Source of the DNA: CAVPMN01 sp963706425
Lineage (GTDB): Bacteria; Actinomycetota; Acidimicrobiia; Acidimicrobiales; Acidimicrobilacustridaceae
Assembly (NCBI GenBank): GCA_963706425.1
Contig: CAVPMN010000016.1
Coordinates: 1 to 10,618 of the forward strand
Direction of reading: 5' to 3'
Length of the DNA stretch: 10,618 nucleotides
In this document: piece by piece, positions 1 to 6,703 of the stretch
Position numbering within the stretch: position 1 is the first letter of the stretch
Layout of the letters: every line of letters begins with the position of its first letter
Position numbers and translations under genes: made by a program
Notes under the pieces: generated by a model
Seen by the model: only the letters and a program-made list of their open reading frames with translations
Database searches by the model: none
What the model was told of the DNA's origin: nothing

Positions 1-155
1 GACGCGGTGAACGCCGAGCTTACCAGATGGTCATGCCACGCGATGCGGTGGCCGGCATCCCCGACGACTACACGCGTGCCGTGCTCGACAACACCATCTC
101 GCTGGTGGCGACCCTGCCGACCACCGACGAGGTGCTCGCCGCCTGGTCGGCCTGA
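1..155 (+). CDS. C-terminal fragment of an isochorismatase-like cysteine hydrolase
   Basis: Only the last ~50 residues are in the window. From base 21 the frame reads YQMVMPRDAVAGIPDDY and continues through AVLDNTISLVATLPTTDEVLAAW to a TGA at 153-155. A hydrophobic strand leading to a 'DAVAG' segment, then an 'xxVLxNTxxLxATLxTTDE' helix, resembles the C-terminus of isochorismatase-superfamily amidohydrolases, which use an Asp-Lys-Cys triad to hydrolyse amides or vinyl ethers. None of the triad lies in this fragment, so the assignment rests on overall resemblance only. The first ~18 bases (DAVNAE) are in another frame; one missing T in the 'ctt' run near 18-20 would join them as DAVNAELYQM. 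The gene converges with the lipoprotein gene downstream and belongs to whatever lies to the left of the window. Confidence 0.5.
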   Translation, partial: RGERRAYQMVMPRDAVAGIPDDYTRAVLDNTISLVATLPTTDEVLAAWSA

Positions 156-188
156 TCGCGAGTTGCCCCCGGCCGAAACACGATCAGG
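151..188. terminator. Probable bidirectional terminator between convergent genes
   Basis: CCTGATCG (151-158) and CGATCAGG (181-188) form an 8-bp perfect inverted repeat around a 22-nt C/A-rich loop. Both stop codons sit inside the arms: TGA 153-155 on the + strand and TGA 186-184 on the - strand. There is no T-tract on either side, which is usual for GC-rich actinobacteria. The position between convergent stops supports a shared terminator, but the stem is short for its loop. Confidence 0.4.
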
Positions 189-689
189 GGCTGGCGGTGA
201 TGAGCTCGCCATCGACGCCCACGACGAACCACACGTCGTTGAAGCCCTGCCGTTCGTCTCACCCGCGGCCACGTCACCGGCGAAGAGGTAGAGCGGGTGG
301 CCATTGAAGACGATCTGCAGTGTCCCGTCCGGCCGTTCGATCTGGTCGAAGAGCGTGATGTCGAGCGCGGCCGCGGGCTCGACGCTGTCGGACACAAACG
401 GCGGCCAGGTGGTGGCACAGGCGTCGACGCAGGTCGGGGTGTCGTCGGTGTCGTTGGTGAAGGCGTAGAGGGTCATGCCGGCACCGTCGACGAGGATCTG
501 CCCGAGCGGCGTGGTGGCCACCTCGATGCCGAGCGCCGGCGGCTCGGTGTCGTCGATCTCGTCCACCACCTCGGCGGCGTCGTCGTCGCCTGCGTCGTCG
601 TCGTCGCTGCACGCCGTGCCCACCACCGCGAACGCCAGCAGCACGACCAGCAACCACCGCAGCTGATGGGGCATGTGGTGAGTACCCAT
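184..689 (-). CDS. Secreted lipoprotein with Lipoprotein_15 / COG4315 repeats (YxFxxD)
   Basis: The minus strand encodes ~168 residues after repair of one missing base near 249-252. The start ATG is at 689-687, with GGAGG (699-695) five bases upstream. Residues 10-26 are a hydrophobic signal sequence (RWLLVVLLAFAVV) ending in the lipobox VGTAC, so Cys27 is the predicted lipid-modified residue. An acidic linker follows (SDDDDAGDDDAAEVVDE). Two copies of the family repeat come next: G-M-T-L-Y-A-F-T-N-D (Tyr75 to Asp80, then Cys87, Cys91 and Trp95-Pro-Pro) and G-H-P-L-Y-L-F-A-G-D (Tyr134 to Asp139), ending GFNDVWFVVGVDG. This matches the 'secreted repeat of unknown function' family (PF03640). 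Its biochemical role is not established; some relatives lie near redox or metal-related genes. It is divergent from the TetR gene with ~87 bases between them. The frame break leaves ORF callers with only shadow frames here. Confidence 0.88.
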
Positions 690-732
690 GACGACCTCCG
701 CTCCTCGTCGGTGCCTCACCGTAGCCAAAGCT

Positions 733-743
733 GACGGACCGTC
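733..743. promoter_or_regulatory. Short palindrome GACGG-A-CCGTC in the lipoprotein/TetR divergent gap
   Basis: Five-base perfect arms flank one central A in the 690-776 intergenic region, 21 bases upstream of the TetR -10-like box. TetR proteins often bind palindromes in divergent gaps, so autoregulation is possible. The arms are short and GC-rich, so chance occurrence is quite likely. Confidence 0.18.
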
Positions 744-763
744 GGCACCGCGGACGCCGGGGG

Positions 764-769
764 TAACGT
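764..769 (+). promoter_or_regulatory. -10-like box TAACGT for the TetR gene, probably leaderless
   Basis: TAACGT fits the actinobacterial TAnnnT -10 consensus and ends 7 nt before GTG 777. No Shine-Dalgarno sequence precedes GTG 777, so transcription may begin at or next to the start codon. This box also argues against the upstream GTG at 768, which overlaps it. I see no convincing -35. Confidence 0.4.
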
Positions 770-776
770 GGCCGCC

Positions 777-1493
777 GTGAGCGACCCCGCAGTCGAACTG
801 GTCGACGACGCCGACACCGACGAGCTGCGGGCCGCCGACGGTCGGGTGCCCGGTCGGCGGGGGCGGGCCACCCGCCAGCGCCTGCTCGACCGGACGGCCA
901 CCATGTTGAAGAGCAGCACCTACCGCGAGCTCAAGGTCGTCGACATCGCTCGGGAGGCCGGCACCTAGCCCGGCCACCTTCTACCAGTACTTCGCCGACG
1001 TCGAGGCGGCGGTGGTCGTGCTGGCCGAGGAGATGTCCGCGGAGGGCGCGCCGCTTCGCCGATCACGTGCGCGCCAGCACCTGGCGGGCGCAAGGGCTAC
1101 GACGCGGCTCGATGACCCTCGTCGACGAGGTCATCGGTGTTCTGGGAGGAGCACCGGTCGGTGCTGCGGGTGGTCGACCTGGCCACCGACGAGGGCGACC
1201 GGCCGCTTCGCCAAGATCCGGCACGCGCTGCTCAACCACCTCAACAACGCGCTCGCCGAGGTGATCGACGAGATGCAGGCCAGGCGGGCGGGCCATCCGA
1301 CCGACGTCGAGGCCCGAGGCCACCGCCGGGGTGCTGGTCGTCGATGCTGGTCCACGTGTCCGCGCATCGCTACGGCTTCGAGTTCTGGGGCATCCGCACC
1401 GACGACCTGCAGCGCAGCATGGCGCGCATCGTCTTCACCACGATCACGGGACAGAAGCCTCCCGTCGACGCGTCACACGCCCGCCGCCCGATC
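777..1493 (+). CDS. TetR/AcrR-family transcriptional regulator (frame-broken)
   Basis: The restored protein begins VSDPAVELVDD, followed by a basic stretch GRRGRATRQRLLD and a TetR helix-turn-helix: TYRELKVVDIAREAGT, then SPATFYQYFADVEAAV. The 'T/SPATFYxYF' recognition helix is diagnostic. The ligand-binding C-terminal half is readable in pieces: RASTWRAQG, VDEVIG, FWEEHRSVLRVVDLATDEGD, FAKIRHALLNHLNNALAEV, then SAHRYGFEFWGIRTDDLQ and RSMARIVFTTITG. About six frame changes occur (near 966, 1050, 1100, 1140, 1203 and 1318). The first looks like one inserted T making a false TAG at 966-968. The stop cannot be placed: the last open frame runs through into the next gene, and I end the feature just before that ATG. 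It is the first + strand gene of the cluster and the obvious candidate regulator for it. The ligand is unknown. Confidence 0.85.
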
Positions 1494-2360
1494 ATGCACT
1501 TCGGCATTCTCCCTCCCTACCGCAGCGGTGTCGCGGCCGACCCCGCCTGGATGGTCGGGTTCCGCGCCACGCCGAGGCGCTCGGCTTCAGTCGCTCTACA
1601 CCGTCGAGCACGTGGTGGTCACCGCCGGCTACGAGGCAGGCGCTACCCCTACGCCGAGAGCGGCCGCATGCCGTTGCCCGACGAGTGTCCCATCCCCGAC
1701 CCGCTCGATCTGTTGGCCTACCTGGCCGGCGTCACCGACCGCCTGGTGCTGGCCACCGGCATCGTGGTGCTGCCGGAGCACCATCCGGTGCAGCTCGCCA
1801 AACGTCTCGCCACCATGACGTTCTGTCGGGCGGGCGCATGCGGCTCGGCATCGGCGTGGGTTGGATGCGTGGGGCTCGAGGCGGTCGGTGTCGACTTCGA
1901 TACACGGGGGGCGCGCACCGACGAGACCATCGCCGCCATGCGTGCGCTGTGGCACGACGACGAAGCCTCGTTCGATGGTCGGTTCTTCGGTTCGAGCGGG
2001 CCATCAGCCGGCCGCGACCCGTGCAACCCGCGGGAGTGCCCATCCACATCGGTGGGCACTCCAAAGCCGCGGCGCGTCGGGCCGGGCGGATGGGGGACGG
2101 GTTCCAACCGCTGGGCCTCGACGACGACACCCTCGTCGAGCGGCTCGAGCTCGTGCGGGCCGCTGCGATCGCGGCCGGGCGCGATACCGACGCCATCGAG
2201 CTTCTCGCTCGGCGGGTTGCTCGACCTGGTGGGGCCCGATCAGGTGGCTCAGGCGGTCGATCGGGGAGCGGTGCGCATGGTGATCTCCACCCGGGAGGGC
2301 GACCTGGCCACGGTGAAGGATCAGATGTCGGCGTTCGCCGATCGGGTCGGCCTTCGCTGA
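1494..2360 (+). CDS. LLM-class F420-dependent oxidoreductase 1 (frame-broken)
   Basis: The restored protein is ~289 residues, the normal size for bacterial luciferase-like monooxygenase/F420 oxidoreductases. Pieces in order: MHFGILPPYRSG (beta-1), RHAEALGF, LQSLYTVEHVVVTAGYEA, RYPYAESGRMPLPDE, DPLDLLAYLAGVTDRLVLATG, IVVLPEHHPVQLAKRLATM, then GGRMRLGIGVGWMR, the glycine-rich cofactor-binding segment. LEAVGVDF, TDETIAAMRALW, FDGRFF, PVQPAGVPIHIGGHSKAA and RAGRMGDGFQPLG follow, all standard for the F420 branch. The C-terminus is readable to GLR and TGA 2358-2360. Members use reduced or oxidised deazaflavin F420 (or FMN) to transfer hydride to or from an organic substrate in the cytoplasm. At least seven frame changes occur (near 1560, 1592, 1642, 1820, 1870, 1990 and 2205). 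ATG 1494 begins exactly at the family's beta-1 strand. Substrate unknown. Confidence 0.88.
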   Translation: MHFGILPPYRSGVAADPAWMVGFRATPRRSASVALHRRARGGHRRLRGRRYPYAESGRMPLPDECPIPDPLDLLAYLAGVTDRLVLATGIVVLPEHHPVQLAKRLATMTFCRAGACGSASAWVGCVGLEAVGVDFDTRGARTDETIAAMRALWHDDEASFDGRFFGSSGPSAGRDPCNPRECPSTSVGTPKPRRVGPGGWGTGSNRWASTTTPSSSGSSSCGPLRSRPGAIPTPSSFSLGGLLDLVGPDQVAQAVDRGAVRMVISTREGDLATVKDQMSAFADRVGLR

Positions 2361-2397
2361 TCGCCCTCGCTGAGCACGCGTCCCGGGTGCTGGAACA

Positions 2398-2409
2398 AGA
2401 ACACGTTCT
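2398..2409. promoter_or_regulatory. Candidate operator: palindrome AGAAC-AC-GTTCT
   Basis: Five-base perfect arms surround a 2-nt spacer in the 2361-2452 gap between the two LLM genes, the first non-overlapping gap inside the cluster. A further GAAC half-site lies at 2393-2396. The AACnnGTT core matches the core of actinobacterial TetR operators such as the KstR motif, as I recall it, but the flanking T and A of that motif are absent. The TetR protein encoded upstream is the natural candidate to bind it. The rest of the gap holds a G-rich stretch at 2441-2446 before GTG 2453 and nothing else I recognise. Confidence 0.35.
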
Positions 2410-2490
2410 GGGTCTGGCCGGGATCCGGCCCATATCGACGAGGGGGACCACGGTGACCACGATCATCCCGCCGGGAAGCTGGCCTACGGC

Positions 2491-3366
2491 ATGCAGCTGC
2501 CGATCCAGTCGCAGAGCACTCGCTACGCGAAGGCGTGGGAGGCGGGCTGCGGCGTCGACGAGCTGGCTGCCATCGCCCGGGCGTGTGACCGGGCCGGCTT
2601 CTTCTACGTGGCGGTGTGCGACCACGTCGCCATCCCCAAGCCGCACGACGAGGTGATGAGCACCACCTGGTGGGACACGCTCACCACCCTCGGCTACCTG
2701 GCGGCGGTGACCGAGCGCGCCCACTTGATGAGCCACGTCTACGTGCTGCCCTATCGCCATCCACTCATGACGGCCAAGGGCTTCCTCACCCTCGATGCGG
2801 TGTCGAAAGGGCGGGCCATTCTCGGAGTGGGCGCCGGCCACGTCGAGGACGAGTTCGACCTGCTGGGTGTCGACTTCGCCGGTCGGGGCAAGCTGCTCGA
2901 CGAGGCCCTCGAGGTGGTGCGGGCCGCGTTCACCGACGAGTATCCCGTCCACGACGGGCCCACGTGGCCGGTGCGCGATGCAGGTCTTCGGCCACGTCCC
3001 GTGCAACCCGACGGCCCGCCGATCTGGGTGGGCGGCTCGTCGAAGCCGGCGCTGCGTCGGGCGGCCACCAAGGGCGACGGCTGGCTTCCGCAGGGCCCGC
3101 CGGAGATGGGTATGGCTGCCGCGATCGACTTCATCCGCAGCAGCGCGCCGCCGGCGCTGGGCGCCGACGTCCCCATCGACATCGGCGTCAACACCGGCCC
3201 GATCGATCTCACCAAGCCGCCCGAGAAGATCGCCTCGTTCCTGCGCAAGTTCGCCGCCATCGGCGTCAACCAGCTGCAGGTGAGCTTCACCTCGTCGTCA
3301 GCCGCCGACCTCTGCGACCAGATCGGTCGCTTCGGCAGCGAGGTCGCCCCGCTGCTCGACACCTGA
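2491..3366 (+). CDS. LLM-class F420-dependent oxidoreductase 2
   Basis: This is one of the few uninterrupted genes (291 residues from ATG 2491). Landmarks: MQLPIQSQS (beta-1), Asp44-His45 in AVCDHVAIPK, TLTTLGYLAAVTERAHLMS, PYRHPLMTAKGFLTLD, the glycine-rich GVGAGHVEDEF (112-122), RPRPVQPDGPPIWVGGSS (167-184) and GDGWLPQG. This is the classic luciferase-like TIM-barrel order with the F420-type 'GxGxGxxxxEF' and 'PPIWVGG' motifs. Just upstream, in frame, the codons read KLAYG, which relatives usually have before MQLPIQ. The true start is therefore probably further upstream: GTG 2453, preceded by GAGGGGG, is in another frame and would need one indel near 2470. It differs clearly from LLM 1, so the pair is not a recent duplication. 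The SDR 1 start lies 46 nt downstream. Predicted hydride transfer in the cytoplasm; substrate unknown. Confidence 0.92.
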   Translation: MQLPIQSQSTRYAKAWEAGCGVDELAAIARACDRAGFFYVAVCDHVAIPKPHDEVMSTTWWDTLTTLGYLAAVTERAHLMSHVYVLPYRHPLMTAKGFLTLDAVSKGRAILGVGAGHVEDEFDLLGVDFAGRGKLLDEALEVVRAAFTDEYPVHDGPTWPVRDAGLRPRPVQPDGPPIWVGGSSKPALRRAATKGDGWLPQGPPEMGMAAAIDFIRSSAPPALGADVPIDIGVNTGPIDLTKPPEKIASFLRKFAAIGVNQLQVSFTSSSAADLCDQIGRFGSEVAPLLDT

Positions 3367-3412
3367 CCCACTGATCCCACCGCCAGACCCCACGGACACG
3401 GGAGGACCGTCA

Positions 3413-4192
3413 ATGCTGCTCGAAGGAAAGGTGGCCATCGTGTCGGGGCTCGGCCCGGGCATGGGACGCGACATCTCCCTCGCCTTGGCCGCCCACGGCG
3501 CCGACATCGTGATGGCCGCTCGCCGTGAGAAGCGCATGGCCAAGGTGGCTGCGGAGGTCGAGGCCCTGGGTCGGCGGGCGCTGTGCGTGCCCACCGACAT
3601 CACGTCGGTCGACGACTGCGAGCGACTGGCCCGCACGCGCACGAGGAGATGGGGCGCGTCGACATCCTCGTGAACAACACGTTCAGCGACGGCAACTTCA
3701 AGTCGTTCGTCGACTCCGATCTCGACGAGTGGCACGCGACGTTCGATGTGAACTTCTGGGGCACGATGCAGCTCACCAAGGCGGTGGTTCCGTTCCTCAC
3801 CGAGCAGGACGACAGCCGCATCGTGATGATCAACTCGATGTCGTCGCAGAGCATCGACGTCAACTTCGGCGCCTACGCGGCCTCGAAGTCGGCGCTCGCC
3901 ACGGCCACCAAGACCTTGGCACGTGGATCTGGGGCGCGACGGTGTGCGGGTGAACGGCATCCACCCCGGCTACATCTGGGGCGACTCGGTCGAGTGGTAT
4001 CTCAACCACCTCGCCGAGCAGAACGGCACCACCTTCGACATCGAGTACGCCAAGGTCGCCGATCAGACCTGTCTCGGCTACATCGTGCCGTCGTCGGAGA
4101 TCGCCGGCACGGTGGTGTTCCTCGCCTCGCCGCTGGCCAAGCCGGTGACCGGTCAGGCCATCTCGGTCAACGGCGGCGCTTGGCTGAGCTGA
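3413..4192 (+). CDS. Short-chain dehydrogenase/reductase 1 (NADP-type)
   Basis: ATG 3413 follows GGAGG (3401-3405) with a 7-nt spacer. The restored protein is ~260 residues. The N-terminal Rossmann motif is SGLGPGMGR (residues 11-19). The second strand ends VMAARREK, with Arg37-Arg38 where NAD-type enzymes have Asp, suggesting NADP(H). Further motifs: PTDITS, VDILVNNTFSDG, NFWGTMQ, the catalytic Ser in MINSMSSQS thirteen residues before the catalytic Tyr, YAASK, RDGVRVNGIHPGYIWG, and the C-terminal GQAISVNGGAWLS. The usual NNAG is NNTF. Two frame changes (near 3640 and 3922) look like single-base indels: the region around 'gcccgcacgcgcac' before HEEMG, and 'ggcacgtggatctg' where ARDLGRDG is expected. 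The enzyme would interconvert a hydroxyl and a carbonyl in the cytoplasm, probably on the same substrate family as the neighbouring LLM enzymes. Confidence 0.92.
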
Positions 4193-4209
4193 CCAGCCCG
4201 TCCGAGCAC

Positions 4210-4215
4210 TACGCT
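4210..4215 (+). promoter_or_regulatory. -10 box TACGCT for the MFS gene, leaderless arrangement
   Basis: TACGCT (TAnnnT) ends exactly six bases before ATG 4222, which places the expected transcription start on the A of the start codon. No Shine-Dalgarno sequence lies in the 29-nt gap. CTGACC (4189-4194) is a weak -35-like hexamer 15 bp upstream and overlaps the SDR 1 stop. This suggests the exporter has its own promoter as well as possible read-through. Confidence 0.45.
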
Positions 4216-4221
4216 CCCGCG

Positions 4222-5843
4222 ATGGACGCGCCGACGCGACAGCGCCAGCACATGACGCTGGTCGCCACGGGCCTGGGCCTGTTCATGATCTTCCTCGACG
4301 CCACGATCGTGAACGTGGCGTTCCCGGACATCCAGAACGAGTTCGACGTCGGTGAGCAGGGCATCCAGTGGGTGGTCGCGGCCTACAGCCTGACGATGGG
4401 CATGTTCATGATGTCGTCGGCGACGCTGTCCGACCAGCGAGGCCGACGCAAGGCCTATGTGGTCGGCATCGTGCTGTTCTGCGTGGCGTCGGTCGGCTGT
4501 GGGCTGGCACCCGACCTCGGGGTGCTCAACGTGGCTCGCGGCCTGCAGGGTGTCGGGGCCGCCATCGTCAACGTGGCGTCGCTGGCGCTCGTGAGCCGCG
4601 GCCTATCCCGACCCGTCCGCCAAGGCCCGGGCGATCGGGCTGTGGACCGGCATCGCCGCCATCGGCCTGGCCATCGGTCCGACCCTCGGGGGCGTGCTCA
4701 CCGAGGGTCTGGGCTGGCGCAGCATCTTCCTGGTGAACGTCGTGGTCGGCGTCGTCGCCGTGGCGCTCACCTAGGCGTTCGTGTCGGAGTCGCGCGACCC
4801 GGTCAAGCACGCCCTCGACCTGCCGGGCCAGTTGCTGTTCATCGGCGGCATCGGTGCGCTCGACCTATGGGCTGATCCAGGGACCGCAGGATGGCTGGGC
4901 TTCACCGATCATCGTCGGGCTGCTGCTCGGCTCGGCGGTGGTGGCCGTCGCTTTCGCGGGTCGAGCTCCGCGTCGACGAACCGATGATGGACGTGCGCCT
5001 CTTCCGCGATCGCGTCTACTCGGCCGCCCTCGTCACGATCTTCTCGGTGCTGTTCGCGGTCTACGGGATGTTGCTCATCATCACGCAGTACTTCCAGAAC
5101 GTCGAGGCCTACAGCCCGGAGAAGGCCGGCTTCCTGATGCTGGCCTTCACCCTTCCGACGGTCGTGCTCTCGCCCCTGTCGGGCCGCATCGCCGGGCGGG
5201 TCGGTGGTCGCTGCCGACGCTGCTCGGCGTCAGGTCGGTCATCGTCGGCCTGGCGGTCGCAGGCGCCGGCGTGGGCGGTGCGCTCGTCGTGGTGCTGATC
5301 GGCCTCGGGCTGATGGGCACCGGCGCGGGTCTGGCGATCGCGCCGGCGACGAGCGTGGCGATGAGCTCGGTGCCCGCGGATCGAGCCGGCATGGCATCGG
5401 GCATCATGAGCGCCCAGCGCGCACTCGGGTCCACCGCCGGGTTCGCCATCATGGGCACGCTGCTGGCGCTCACGATCTCGGCGACGCTCCCCGACAAGCT
5501 CGAGCCGTTCATCCCTGACAGCTCGGAGCGCACGCAGGTCGTCGGTCAGGTCGTCGACGACGCCAACCCGCAGGCCGTGGTGGCGTTGATCGCCCCGGGC
5601 AAGCCCTTGGCGACGATGTGGCCGAGGAGGCCCGAGCTGCTCGCCGCCACCGACGACGCGTTCGTTCAGGGCATCCGGGTGGCACTGGCCGCAGGTCTCG
5701 TGCTCAACGTCGTGGTGCTGATCGCCGGCATCTTCATCTTCCCGCGTGGACGAGGGGCGTCGGTGGCCCACGAGTCGGCGGAGGCCGGTCTCGTCGAGGC
5801 AGACGACCTCGCGGGCGAGCTCGCCGAGAGCGACGGATCGTGA
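4222..5843 (+). CDS. MFS transporter, DHA2 (14-TM, EmrB/QacA-like) family
   Basis: The restored protein is ~540 residues, the size of a 14-helix DHA2 drug:H+ antiporter. TM1 carries FMIFLDATIVNVAFPDIQ (Asp26; the 'LDxTIVNVAxPxI' signature of this subfamily). WVVAAYSLTMG (TM2), the motif A loop SDQRGRRKAYVVG, ARGLQGVGAAIV (TM4) and motif C GPTLGGVLTEGLGWRSIF follow. Later segments include LFRDRVYSAALVTIF, LLIITQYFQNV, YSPEKAGFLMLAF, LSGRIAGRVGGR, and GTGAGLAIAPATSVAMSSVPADRAGMASGIMSAQRALGS (in two frames of quotation: GTGAGLAIAP and MASGIMSAQRALG). The acidic C-tail ends ELAESDGS. There are four frame changes (near 4605, 4864, 4965 and 5205) and an in-frame TAG at 4772-4774 between ALT and AFVSES, where TAC (Tyr) would restore sense. 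It probably exports an organic compound with proton antiport; the cargo may be a substrate or product of the flanking redox enzymes, or the gene may serve resistance. Confidence 0.93.
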
Positions 5844-6284
5844 GCCCCGACCGCCCGCGACCGCATCGCCGACCTGGTCTACGGCCTGGCCGAGGCCATC
5901 GACGACGGCGACCTCGATCGGGTCGAATCACTGTTCGGCAACGCCACCTTCACGTTGGCTGGGCACGAGCCGCGGGTGGGCGGGGCGGCGTTCCGAGAGG
6001 TGATCGGCACGGGCATGCGCTTCTACGACGGTTCGCCCCGCACGTTGCACGTGGTCACCAACCTGGCGATCGACGTGGCCGCCGACGTTGCCACCGCCGC
6101 CTCGCACGCCTACATCACGGTGCTCCAGGCGGTGCCGCCCGACTTCCCCCTCCAGGCGGTGATGGCCGGCCGCTACCACGACAGCTTCCGGCGAGATGAC
6201 GATGGCCGCTGGCACTTCACCAGCCGACTCATGCACGTCGATCTGGTGGGGGACACGTCGTTTCACAGCCCGAGTCGTTTCTGA
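5840..6284 (+). CDS. NTF2/SnoaL-like domain protein (nuclear transport factor 2 family)
   Basis: From 5844 to the TGA at 6282-6284 one frame is intact: RDRIADLVYGLAEAIDDGD, LDRVESLFGNATFTLAG, then GMRFYDGSPRTLHVVTNL, ASHAYITVLQAV, MAGRYHDSFRRDDDGRWHF and SRLMHVDLVGDTSFH. The N-terminal helix pair, the central curved sheet and the ending 'W.F..R....DLVGD.S.H' are typical of SnoaL_4-type cone folds. The length (~147 residues) is normal. The only plausible start is GTG 5840, which overlaps the MFS stop as GTGA; one base must be lost near 5855-5865 to join VSPDR to RDRIADL. Members range from hydroxysteroid isomerase-like and dehydratase-like enzymes to non-catalytic binders. The family alone does not tell which, and I see no definite catalytic dyad. 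The overlap implies translational coupling with the exporter. Confidence 0.82.
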
Positions 6285-6330
6285 GCCGGACGCGGCGGCA
6301 CGGACGCCCGGGCAGGTTCCGAGGGGCAGC

Positions 6331-6336
6331 TACGGT
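6331..6336 (+). promoter_or_regulatory. -10 box TACGGT for the EthD-domain gene, leaderless arrangement
   Basis: TACGGT (TAnnnT) is followed by six bases (gacgcc) and then ATG 6343, the same geometry as at the MFS gene. The 58-nt gap 6285-6342 has no ribosome binding site close to the start; GAGGGG at 6321-6326 is 16 bases away. An internal promoter driving EthD, SDR 2 and SDR 3 is the simplest reading. Confidence 0.45.
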
Positions 6337-6342
6337 GACGCC

Positions 6343-6703
6343 ATGATCAAACTGATCGCCTTCCTCAAGCGCAAGGAGGGCATGACACGCGAGGCGTTCT
6401 ACGACCACTGGGAGAACCGGCACGCGCCGCTCATCGCCGGCACGCCCGGAGCTGGCCGGCGCGCCACATCGTGCGGTACGAGCAGCACCGCCGCACGACG
6501 GTGGCCGACTGGATGGGCACCGACGACTACGACGGCATCACCGTGCAGTGGATCGAGGAAGCGCGGCGGCGTTCGAGGCGTTCATCGCCGGCCCGCCTAC
6601 GCCGAGCTCATCGCTCCCGACGAGCAGTCGTTCCTACACCGACGCGCTCGTGTGGATGATCACCGAAGAACCGAGGGTCGCCATCGAGGGTCCGGCCACA
6701 TGA
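6343..6703 (+). CDS. EthD-domain protein (dimeric alpha/beta barrel)
   Basis: The restored protein is ~119 residues: MIKLIAFLKRKEGMTREAF, YDHWENRHAPLIAGTPEL, RHIVRYEQHRRTTVADWMG, TDDYDGITVQWIE, AAFEAFIAG, YAELIAPDEQSF, TDALVWMITEEPRVAIEG. The opening strand, the 'GMTREAFYDHWENRHAPL' segment and the later 'YDGITVQWIE..AAFEAF' strand-helix match the EthD/ferredoxin-like family (PF07110). These are small cytoplasmic proteins named after the ethyl tert-butyl ether degradation cluster, many of unknown or decarboxylase-like function. There are four frame changes (near 6452, 6562, 6594 and 6634). The stop overlaps the start of SDR 2 as ATGA (6700-6703), so translation of the two is probably coupled. 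Confidence 0.85.

Noticed and set aside
580..610. GTC/GCC triplet microsatellite
   Set aside because: It is simply the Asp/Ala-rich linker of the lipoprotein read on the opposite strand.
297..734. Plus-strand frame opposite the lipoprotein (145 codons)
   Set aside because: The minus strand restores a complete lipoprotein with signal peptide, lipobox, repeats and ribosome binding site; the + frame is its shadow.
1732..3006. Long open frame on the minus strand (424 codons)
   Set aside because: It is the antisense of LLM 1 and LLM 2. GC-rich codon bias on the + strand leaves the opposite frame open, and its Arg/Pro/His-rich translation shows no domain.
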